A stretch of 64,000 nucleotides of DNA from Dermatemys mawii (taxonomy: Eukaryota; Chordata; Testudines; Dermatemydidae): the NCBI GenBank assembly GCA_007922305.1, contig ML677335.1:40982949-41046948 (forward strand), written 5' to 3'. Positions within the stretch are counted from its first letter, which is position 1, and every line of letters starts with the position of its first letter. Positions 1 through 9,346 of this stretch are shown here, piece after piece. The translations under genes and the position numbers were made by a program. The notes under the pieces were generated by a model. The model worked only from the letters and a program-made list of their open reading frames with translations, had not been told where the DNA came from and did not search any database.

Positions 1-866
1 TAAGAAAAAGGCACATAAATGATATTGCATACATTAATCTTATGTTGACAATGGCCCTTAAAAGACTTAAAGGACACTAACTGTAAGCGTAACAAAATTC
101 CTTGATAAATGGTTTGTTAAACCCAATTGGCAAAGTTAACACTCTAGGATAAGTTCAGAGAATGAATAAATGACCCATTTTTACTGTGGCATACATAATT
201 ATTGTCCTGACTTAGGCAAAGCAGTCCCTGTTTTCAGAGTAGTTACTGCCCCTCCAGAAAGCTCACCTCATGCAATTCATTTAAGTGGAGTGGGAAACAA
301 ATCCTGGTTTTACTCCCCAAATGCTGCCATGCAGAGTTTTCAAACGTTGATTTGAATGGAATATCTCATAGGAATATGTGCACAGTTCTTGTTTTTAGCG
401 AAGAGCATCTGGCTGCATAGCTGAATGTCAAGTGTGGTGGCAAGGCCCCAATATCCTCATATAAACTAGGTATTAGATGAGCAAAGCACAGGCCAATGAC
501 TTTCGGAAAAGGATGTAATAGTGGGACTGGTCTTGCAAGGTGTTAACAGCCTTCAATAAGACACAAGAGCACTCAGCAACTCCCAGTATTAGGCTAAAGC
601 TTCCGAATCCTAGAATGCTGCTTAAAACAAATCAAACCTCTGGCTTAGCACTCAGTGTGACTTCTTTAAAGTGATCTGGCATATAGCCCCAACTAACATT
701 CTCACCAAGCACAACTATAGGGGACAGAACTTGCAACTTTGTTTAACCCACATTTGGTCAACTAGAACCCAGTACAAAAGTCTGGTAAAACAAGTCTGTA
801 AAGCTCTACTATTTCTCTCTTTCTTTTTTTGGTGCTGGTGTTTTATTTATTTTCTGCCCTTCATGG
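1..866. other. Unique AT-rich noncoding stretch
   Basis: No open frame here looks like protein and no repeat is recognised. The T-rich run near 810-850 lies just outside the solo LTR that follows. Probably intergenic or intronic DNA. Confidence 0.5.
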
Positions 867-871
867 GGCAG

Positions 872-1533
872 TGTAATAAGGCGGTGCCTCACTCTGCGGC
901 ACCTCCTGCTGGTACATCCAGGGAATTAGCTTGTCCAGCTTCCAGAGCACCCTCTGCAGGCTGATGTCTCGCTTGCTTCTGGCTCCGTGTCCCTCCCTGG
1001 ACCCTCTTTCCTAGGGTGCTGCACCCATGCAATACCCCCCCAGTCTCAGGGTCTCCCCTCTCCAGGGAACCCCCACCTCCTATCCCCACCTTGTCTCAGT
1101 CTAGGCAACTGCCAGTTACCCCCGTTCATTGAGGCAGACTGCAGTGTAATTGCCACTCATCACCGGCAAGGGGGGGTAGGCCTGCTGCCTTCCCTCAAAA
1201 TCGAGCACTTTTGTGGACCTAAGATCAGGTCCTGCAGCCTGGGGAGTTACCAGGCTGGAGCTCCCAGATCCTCTGGCCTTTCCCCAGCCCTGCCGTACAC
1301 CCAATTACCTTCTCTCCACTAGCAGCCAGGCCCTGCTCCCTCCAAGGTGGAGAGAGACTGCCTAGCTCCAAACTCCCAGCCTTTTATAAGGGCCAGCTGG
1401 GCCCTAACTGCACAGCAATCTCAGCTGTGGCTGCTTTTGCAATCAGCCTGGGAGTTGCTTGCTCCCAGCAACAACCCTATCCAGGGCTGTTTGAAGCCTC
1501 TTTTGGCCAGAGCAGGGTAACCACTCCGCTACA
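872..1533 (-). mobile_element. Solo LTR of an endogenous retrovirus-like element
   Basis: This 662-bp GC-richer block starts TGTA and ends TACA on the plus strand. It is flanked by a perfect 5-bp direct repeat GGCAG (867-871 and 1534-1538), as expected of an LTR-retrotransposon insertion. A TATAAAAG box is on the minus strand (complement of 1381-1388), about 145 bp inside the end at 1533, so the LTR probably reads right to left. No clear AATAAA signal is visible inside. No primer-binding site, polypurine tract or gag/pol/env sequence lies beside it, so it is a solo LTR left by recombination. The open frames inside on both strands are not protein-like. Boundaries and duplication are seen directly; the ERV class is inferred. 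Confidence 0.72.
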
Positions 1534-1538
1534 GGCAG

Positions 1539-3107
1539 GGATACGTTATTTTAACATAATTCATGCACTATGAGATTGTGATCAGCCCAACTTTATGTGG
1601 TAGGTCCTTATCTGGCTGTCTAGAAGAAAAGGGATTGCTTCCCCTGTAAGGTCTTTCCCTGCAACAGGTAGGACAGGTGGAGAAAGGGGAAAACTTTAGC
1701 TTCAGGTAGCACAGAGGAGCAAAAAGTGGAAAGGCTGTACGAGGTTGAGGGGGTGGCAGGGGATGACTGCCCTTCCAGCAGACCAAAGGGGGGAGTTATT
1801 TATATACCCCTACAGTCCCAAAGAAGCCTTCTTTCATGTGGACCGGCCTGGTAGCACACATCTTCTCACCTACTGAATCTAAGAAAGGCCTTTATTATCT
1901 ACTGTGACTGAGTATTATGGTAATTACCCTTTTCCCCTGGGGGGCTGGGAAGGATTTTTTCCCCTCATCACCAGATTGGCCAAAGCAAGGTGGGGTTTTT
2001 CACCTTCCCCACAGCAAGTATGGGATCAGGTGGGGCCTGGAAGGAAGATTAGGTTATAATGTCACAACTTTGTATGTAAAAGTTGTGGCAGATGTCCAGT
2101 GTTTTGGAAGGGATACTGTTTTCAGATAAAATGGACCAGAAAAAGATGTAAAGGAAAGCATCCCTTAAAGAAGCTGAGGAAGTGAGGTTTGGGTCTCCTG
2201 CATCTTTTACAGTGGGAAGCAAATCAAGCTCCTTTTCCAGCGTCTTTAACCCTCTTGTGAGCGGAGGGAAGCAACAGGATGGCTGGGACCAAGTTGGGAA
2301 TTATCTAGAAATGATAAAGGAAATGACAATAAGTTGCACTGTACAGTTTATCACCTGGTACTCTCAGATATTAGGTGAATAAAACTGTGGCCTAATTAAA
2401 CCACACCCATCTTTCTTCCAGTGTGGCCAGACAATGTTCATCATAATATTATTTTCTAAAAAAACCTCATAAAGTGTCCACATATAAGAGAGGTGAGGAT
2501 GATATCTTGGTTCCTTTTCTTCTCTACGAGTGGTTTGCTGAAAGCCATGTACTCTATCAAAGCAAAGACCTGTTTCATCGCAGATACCAACCGTCTCTCC
2601 CCCCCCCCCCAACCACCCTCCCAGCAGTTTCAAAAATCAAAGACTCTTCCTTTGAGACAGCATTATTTGCATGTTCATAATAAATACTTAACCACACATC
2701 TGTGAGACAATTCTGGTGTGGAGTGATCTTTTATGCTTATTTTGCCAACTTCCAACAAGCACTCAGCTTTTGTTGGGTTGAATAAAGGCAAGCTTATCAA
2801 TTAGTTTTCAACCTTCTTTTTAACACTACAAAGGAAGAGCATCATGAATCACTGATTAAAGTGACCAGTTTGCAAAGCCAAGAATTATCTTAAAATTAAA
2901 GGGTCCATTGCTGAAATGGAAATGTTGATACTCTATAATTTACTATCTGATACCATTCATGCTCTAAAAATGTAACATTCATTTTCTAGTTATATAGACC
3001 TTAAAAATATAGGTCAGATGGTTATGTCTTGAAAACTGTGTTCTTCCCCAAAATATATTTCTGCTACAAACAGCAACTCAAGGAATACAAGGAAAACAGG
3101 GATAATT
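1539..3107. other. Noncoding stretch, possible unclassified repeat at 1905-2060
   Basis: No gene seen. The segment around 1930-2020, a G-rich then T/C-rich 'ctgggaaggatttttt' type sequence, resembles a dispersed repeat I associate with turtle genomes, but I cannot classify it or find its ends. A 12-base C run lies at 2599-2610. The rest looks unique. Confidence 0.35.
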
Positions 3108-3115
3108 GTTTACAC

Positions 3116-3418
3116 CAGGGGTCGGCAACTTTTAGAAGTGGTGTGCCAAGTCTTCATTTATTCACTCTAATTTAAGGTTTCGCGTGCCAGTAACAATTTT
3201 AACATTTTTAGAAGGTCTCTTTCTATAAGTCTTTAATATATAACTGAACTACTGTTGTATGTAAAGTAAATAAGGTTTTTAAAATGTTTAAGAAGCTTCA
3301 TTTAAAATTAAATTAAAATGCAGAGCCCCTCCTGACCAGAACCTGGGCAGTGTAAGTGCCACTGCAAATCAGCTTGCGTGCCGCCTTCAGCACCCGTGCC
3401 ATAGGTTACCTACTCCTG
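3116..3418. mobile_element. hAT-type MITE with 8-bp target duplication
   Basis: A 303-bp non-autonomous element. It begins CAGGGGTCGGCAA and ends TTACCTACTCCTG, which are imperfect terminal inverted repeats. The flanks are GTTTACAC (3108-3115) and GTTTATAC (3419-3426), a 7/8 match with the length typical of hAT transposition. No transposase is encoded. The element is AT-rich inside and matches a consensus I recall as abundant in turtles. Confidence 0.8.
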
Positions 3419-3448
3419 GTTTATACATTCATACACAGAGAGAATATA

Positions 3449-3520
3449 GGGGGTGGGTGGGTGTGTGTGTGTGCGAGAGAAAGAGAGAGAGAGTGTAAGA
3501 GAGAGAGAGAGATAGTGAGA
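3449..3520. repeat. GT/GA compound microsatellite
   Basis: A (GGGT)n/(GT)n run passes into interrupted (GA)n between about 3449 and 3520. It gives the artefactual RE-rich peptide in one frame. It lies about 25 bp beyond the MITE's target duplication. Confidence 0.85.
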
Positions 3521-3596
3521 CTATTTATAATTTCATATAGGAGGGTGTGTGTACACGAAATTTCTAGAAAACAATTTTGAAACTGAAGAAATTATC

Positions 3597-3870
3597 TGTG
3601 GCCGCCCCCTCCCTCTTTTGATACGGTGCTGTAGGCCTTGACACTCCCTCTGGTTCTCTCCTGGTCTTCAGCTGATTCACCCAGTCTACACCACCTTCCG
3701 GGTTGAGTGACAGTCCTGCCACTAGATCTCTCTCCCCACCAGCCAGGCATCAGCAGAGCTGGGCTCTCCCTTTTTAGTGCCTCCCTTGCAGTCTGACAAC
3801 TGCTTCAGGTGTTATTGGGCTGCTGGGGGCCCAGACAACACTTCTCTGATTCATACGGGTTTGGGCATCA
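3597..3870. mobile_element. LTR-like fragment, ends not found
   Basis: An abruptly C/T-rich, GC-richer block in an AT-rich setting, compositionally like the solo LTRs elsewhere in the window. It has a run like a decayed TATA region (around 3770) and a 'gggctgctgggggcccag' segment. No target duplication or clear TG/CA ends were found. LTR origin is inferred from composition and weak resemblance only. Confidence 0.35.
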
Positions 3871-4323
3871 TCACAGAACTGGAAGAAAGGTCAACCTACT
3901 TTGTCCCCACTTATAAAGATTTGTGGTTTTAGTATTGGCTCATTGTATAAGGATATTGTCTAAAAACTGTGTGCATTAATAAGAAACATATCCCACATAT
4001 GTATCTGCATACTGTATATGTTGGCGAGCAAAACCACATTCCTATGTAGCCTGGCAAACACACTCATATATATGCATGCATAAGGAGACATATTTACCTG
4101 TCATATAAATGCAGGTCTGTATTTATACTAGAAACACAGAAGACATGTTCATGCAGTAATAAAGTAGATATTTAAAATTACAAGAAGGCAAAAAATGCTA
4201 AATGTTAAGGTTCCAAAAGTGAACTGAACTTTGCTATATTACGCATACACTTTAATGTATATTAATGGGGATTGGATGTAACATCTCTAGGAAGGAGACC
4301 TGACTAATGTAAACAACAAATCC

Positions 4324-4381
4324 TGCATCTTGGCAGGGGGTTAGACTAGGTGACCCTATTAACCCTACAATTCTGTGAAAC
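4324..4381 (+). mobile_element. CR1 LINE 3'-end fragment
   Basis: About 58 bp match the terminal part of CR1: a 'gcagggggttagactaggtgacc' type segment followed by 'ccctacaattctgtga', the degenerate ATTCTATG-type end diagnostic of CR1. The orientation is plus, opposite to the 52-kb and 60-kb copies. The rest is lost, as usual for 5'-truncated CR1. The preceding 450 bp (3871-4323) holds nothing recognised. Confidence 0.65.
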
Positions 4382-4599
4382 CCTGGGAAGTGTTATGAAC
4401 ATCAAAGGCCTACTGAAACAATGTGAACTTTTAAAGTGAAGTGGATTTCTTAGAAAATATTTGGGAAGAGATGAATGCAAACTTATACTGTCAGACTGAC
4501 TCATTGGAAGCTACACCCTGAGGAGACCTGTTATCTATGAATTACCTATTCCCAGATGAGACTCAGGGTCCATTGCTGAAATGGAAATGTTGCATCAAG

Positions 4600-5016
4600 G
4601 ATGGGACTAAGCTATAAGTGGGATGTTTGACTTGGAGCCAAGGAAGTTATGAACTTGTAGCCACAGGATAAAATTTCTGGGTGAGGTTTGAAGGACTGTT
4701 CACCTGCCACGGCCCTTGTTGGAGCCAGGTGATCGCTGTACGTTTATTAGTGCCCATGCAGGTTCTATTATTGTTTTTTAAGATGTTTCCACTGCAATAC
4801 TTTCACTGTAACAAATGTGCTTTCTTGGAAAGGACTGGTTATAACTTAATTGTGGGCAATTATGTTTTTTTATAGTTTCTCAGAACAGAGAGGAAAGATG
4901 CTCTGCTAAGGGAATCTGCCTTGCTGAGCATTTCACATTGTAGGCTGGGAACTATGCATCCTGGAAATACCCCAGTCAAGAGGGAGAGACATGGGTCTCC
5001 TCTCAAGAAAAGCAAA
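4600..5016 (-). repeat. Dispersed repeat, copy A (LTR-like; pairs with 19822-20212)
   Basis: The reverse complement of 4916-5016 aligns with 19822-19912 at roughly 85% over about 80 bp; both hold a 'gtctctccctc(c/t)tgactgggg' core. The match continues patchily: 'agaacctgcatg' and 'ctacaagttcataact' in this copy have counterparts near 20089 and 20189. The two copies are in opposite orientation. The length and scattered AATAAA-like signals suggest an old LTR, but no TG/CA ends or target duplication were found. Strand is given relative to copy B as plus. Confidence 0.55.
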
Positions 5017-5610
5017 TGGCTGGGGAGCCAAAAGCCAATGGGTAGGTGTCCTCGCTGGACCTAAGAGGGAGAATAAATATGCAGATACCCTGAACTGGGA
5101 TAAACTGCTAGCCATTTTCTGGTACACAGGAGGGACCAGGCCAATAGTAGCTCATTCCATTTTTCATAAGTAGGTGGGATTTTCTGTCTACATTTCATAG
5201 CTTGTCAGCTGAGCTTATTCCACACAGAGGCTCCTTACATTCTACCCCACCATGTATGCCACCTTTCCATCGCCCCCATTTCAGGGAGGCCCTCCAACTT
5301 CCCCCCTCCCCCCTGCGCCATTCCCTCCTTCTCTTAAAGTACCCCCATTCTCCTCCCTGTACCAGCAGCTCTGTGTAGATTCCGGATCTCCCCCCGCCCA
5401 TAGCAGGGTCTCTGTCTGCCGTCATTCCTCCATACCCACCTTCTCTGCATACTAGGTGCTCCATGTTCCTCTCTGATATCAACCGGCAGTGTTTCATGCA
5501 TCTGCCATTTGGTTTCCTAATTTTACTCAAAGTCAATAGGGTCCCAATCATTTATGCCTAGAACATTCTCTAAAATATAGGAATTGGATGCTTTTTCCCA
5601 AAATTATCTT
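5017..5610. other. Noncoding stretch with pyrimidine-rich tract
   Basis: No gene is supported. The segment 5250-5410 is strongly C/T-rich on the plus strand and creates long but low-complexity open frames on both strands. Possibly an old repeat; class not recognised. Confidence 0.4.
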
Positions 5611-5940
5611 AGAGTATGTCTATACTAACCACCGGATCGGCGGGCAGAGTTCAATGTATCAGGGATCGAGTTATTGAATCTAGATGAGATGCAATAAATC
5701 GCTCTGCAAATGCACTCCCCATCGACTCCGGAACTCCAGTTCCACAAGAGGAGTAAGGAAAGTCGACGGGGGAGCTGCTGAGGTTGACTTGCCACCGTGA
5801 GGCTTCCAGGTAAGCCAAACTAAGATATTTCAACTTCAGCTATGTAAATATCTTAGTTATCTTAGTTAAACATAGTTAAACTTAGTATCTTAGTTAAAAC
5901 CCCACCACCACCACCACCCGTACAGTGTAGCCCAGGCCTT
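5611..5940 (+). mobile_element. MITE with 'GTCTACAC'-type ends (family M1, copy 1)
   Basis: About 330 bp from 'agagtatgtctatacta' to 'tagtgtagcccaggcct'-like sequence at the right end, which are decayed inverted ends. Inside, 'cggatcggcgggcagag' followed by 'atcagggatcga' is shared with the copies at 22629 (inverted) and 28568. A 'cttagtta' tandem expansion at 5853-5897 and a (CCA)n tract at 5901-5918 interrupt the right end. It is non-autonomous. hAT membership is inferred from the recalled turtle family, since no target duplication was found. Confidence 0.65.
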
Positions 5941-8900
5941 AGACAGAGACAGACAGGGAAGTGACATCACATTGAGTGTAAGGTTTTTACAAGCTCAGAC
6001 AACAATAATTTCAAACTATTCTGCTCATATACGTGACCTAACCCACACCTCAGTCTCAATATAGTCAATGAAAAATCCCATGTTTATGAATGACCACTGT
6101 TCTGATAACCTTCCCAAGTATCATGTTGGTACACTTCCAGATTTGTCTGGTCCTGAATATTAATGCATCGCAACAACATCTCTTTTCTCAGACTCTCAGG
6201 GAAGGCAGATTGGGATAAAGCAGCCTTTGCCTACCACACTCACCAGATATCTGGTTATTTGGATGCAGGCACATCTCTAAACTATTTAGACCTTTAGGCC
6301 CACTAGTAAGATCTTGATAAACAGAGTAAGGGTACATCACAATATTTCTATAGACTTTTTCAAAATCATCATTGGCTTTTTAAGAAAAAAGTTCCTTCTT
6401 GATAATTTTAGTCTCACAATGCAAGTACTACATAAAATTAAAATGTAAGGGTGCACTTTCATAGTATTAAACTACTATGGGTATTAGTATTTAAAATGAA
6501 AACCTTTATTGACTTTAAGTTAATGTTTCATTCCAAGAGAGAACCTAAATATCTATCGTTCTGATAGATTACCAGAGATGAAACATCAGAAAGGCTTTCA
6601 AACATCCTGTTTAATATCTTCATTACATGAAATGAATTCTGAATGGGAACTCTCACATAATTTAGTTTAATCCTGCCAAGTACCCTGCTGGACAGCAGGC
6701 TGGGAGGTCTGCATGTGTCCTTCCTAAATGAGATGCTAGGGGCAGGGTACCATGGAAGGAGTATCTTTAGCGTGGTTGGTAACTTATTAGTGTTATATAC
6801 ACATTTATACATACATATATACACATACAGATTTATATTTCAGTGCGTCCAAGCAGCTGACATTTTCTAAAAGTTACAGTGTAACAGCAAATGCATTCTT
6901 GCAAGCCTGAAAGATTTGCAATTTGAAAATTGCAAGGGGACTCTTCATACATGCTTAAACATTTGAATTTAACCCAATCACCACCAACAAAAGGCAATGA
7001 CCACATTTCAACACACCCAAAGACACAGCTACTAAATCTACCTACAAGTATTAATGTGAAGATAGTTCTGCAGTCACTCATAGGAACGCTTGAAGCAAAT
7101 AGAGCAAGGATAGAGTGAGGAGGCGGCAGATTTAAATTTCAACTCATGAAATATTTTGGCCATCTCCCCCTTCCACCAAAGAGCTCTCTCCTAAGAATAT
7201 ATATATATTTTTTATAAGAGACAAACCAAGGTCAGAGGTAAAACCTACTCTATCATTACGATCACATGCTTTTTCATTTTACATGAAGACTAACGACCAC
7301 ATACTGCCTTCTGATAGTTGCACGTAATTCCCATTTACCTGTGAAAACTACATACATCCGAAAGCAAAATGTACCTCAGAAGCAGTACAATATTTTTTTC
7401 ATGAATCTTCTGTTCCAGTTTAAGCTTTATTATTTTATCTGCATCCTAAATATATTTTGATCACTAGTTAGTGTAAAAATACTTGGTTTTCATGAACTTC
7501 TTTCTAACAGTTGACTACTGAGATTTCCCCTTAATCCCAGCAGTGAGACTAGAAATACCGATAAGCACATCATTGAAAAGTTAACTCATAGGCAGCGTAC
7601 ATTAATATGTTCAAGTTTAATAATAAATTTATAATTCAGGATGAATCATGTCCTAATTCAGCAAGGAAAATAAAATATTCAGCAAAATAAGCATGTGCCC
7701 AATTTTAGGCATGTGCGTAGCCCCAATGATTTCAGTGAGACTGGTCATATGATTCTACATGCTTAAAAGTTCGGCACTTGCTAAATCAAGTCTAAAGTGC
7801 AAGGATTCCAGAGCACTCCAAAACATTAATGACATGTCTTCCCCACCCCTTTAAAACATGATACATGATGAAGTACAGAAGTTCAGCAAGTCAAGACAAG
7901 ACATGACAGAACTGAGAATATATAACAAAAGGGAAGGAATAGACTGCATTTAATCTGTTCTCTAAAACAAATTTCAGAACTAAAAATATGTTATTTTCAA
8001 TGTTTTCTTTACAGGGCAAAGTAACCACAGAAATCTCATATTAATCAGATCCTAAATCCTGAAACAGTACCAATTCTTAAGGTTGTTAACTTTAAGATTA
8101 ACTGACCACAAGAGCAGAGATTCTCAAAGCCAACTAGAGAATAAAGCCACCACATAACTCCATTTAAAACTAAAAGGACTTGTTCTGTTAAATCTTCTAG
8201 TTGACTTGAGAATCACAGTTGAACTTTTTCGACTTGTTACAAAGAATGTTGAGTATGTAACATTAAATGAATCAAAGCATGTGTTATATATACACACTCT
8301 TCTGCTAACTACCCTGTTGAGCTAGATTTGCTTCAGTATAACGACATTCACATATACATGTCAATATAGGAGATGGGCTTCAAGATTCTAGGTGAAAAAT
8401 AAGCATCTAATCCCATTCCTAAATCATTCTATTCACGAGACTTACGTATTCAGTTGCTTAATATGCAATGACAATTATTCCAGAACACAATTTTATATGG
8501 GCTTCATCAACATATTGTTAAATAAAGCAACACATTGAACCACTGAAAGGAAGGAATATGTTGTGCAAAGGTTGCCCCAATAAATCTACAATCAAACTGA
8601 TGAGGATGCAATAATTTCAGCTCACACACTCATCCACACTGTTAGACGTCATCCAGGCACAGTAGCTGGGAATTACCTTCCTTTGAGAAATTGAAATGCT
8701 GGGGTCTAAATAGCTGACAATGTCCTTTAACCATTTTATTCGATATTTCAAGTGAACAGTCTCTGCAGGAAGACAATATAAAGTACATTTCTCAGACACT
8801 TAGATATCTAATCAATAAAATTATTTTTAAAATGTGAAAAAAGCCTTCTTTGTGTTGGCTTTATCTCCAAGTCCTGCTCAATCACTTCTTATACTGTAGG

Positions 8901-8956
8901 GTTTAATGAGAGGGAGGGCAGCAGCCATTTATCTCATCCAGATGCATTTTTTTTTT
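5941..8956. other. Unique AT-rich noncoding stretch
   Basis: No gene seen. A degraded copy of the 'acttcaatggga / atgcttaa' palindromic repeat seen at 41756 lies at about 7700-7795. A short (AT)n run is at 7197-7207. Otherwise nothing recognised over 3 kb. Confidence 0.5.
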
Positions 8957-9147
8957 TTAAGAAACAAAAGATTTACAGTTAAAAACTGGGCTAAGGCTCT
9001 CTTGCCTAAGCCCTTTTGAAATAGCTGCTTTGTAGTAAATATATTCCATGGACCAGTTCTTCATATAAGACAAGTCCTTTACCAGGTTATTAAGGACATA
9101 CAGGGTTTGCTCAATAGTCATAGGAGCATCCACTTCAAAAGTAAATC
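8957..9147 (-). CDS. Candidate 3'-terminal coding exon, unidentified gene
   Basis: On the minus strand a pyrimidine-rich tract ends in TTCAG with the AG at 9149-9148. An open frame (phase 1) then runs to a TAA at 8959-8957. It encodes about 62 residues starting around GFTFEVDAPMTIEQTL, with a mixed, soluble-protein-like composition (VLNNLVKDL, MKNWSMEYIYYK) unlike the low-complexity peptides elsewhere. A TTTATT on the plus strand (about 8736, AATAAA on the minus) could be a poly(A) signal about 220 bp downstream. A T-run on the plus strand (8947-8958) abuts the stop, so a processed-pseudogene fragment is an alternative. A donor-like CTGGTAAAG inside (near 9087) could also make it a shorter internal exon. 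I do not recognise the protein. No upstream exon was found in the window. Confidence 0.3.
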
Positions 9148-9279
9148 CTGAACCGGGAAAACACAAAACAGTAACTGGAAACACAGTCTAGCCATATACA
9201 GAGAATGTACAATGCTTCCTAGCCTGTGAGTGACACTGAATGTCCCTCTCCCCACACCTTCCCTTGATTGTTTATTGAT

Positions 9280-9346
9280 GGGGAGATTTTCAAAGGCAAC
9301 AAGGCGAGGCACCTAACTCCCATCTGTGCCTTTGAAAATCTTCCCC
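9280..9346. repeat. Short palindromic repeat, 'agattttcaaaggca' type
   Basis: The left arm 9280-9298 (ggggagattttcaaaggca) and right arm 9327-9346 are inverted copies differing by one base insertion, separated by 28 bp. It belongs to the class of small palindromic 'tgaaaatc' repeats also seen at 61191-61333 and, degraded, at 13870-13930. A MITE-like origin is inferred. Confidence 0.65.

Noticed and set aside
671..1322. Frames of about 100 residues on both strands
   Set aside because: They fall mostly within a solo LTR and are composition artefacts.
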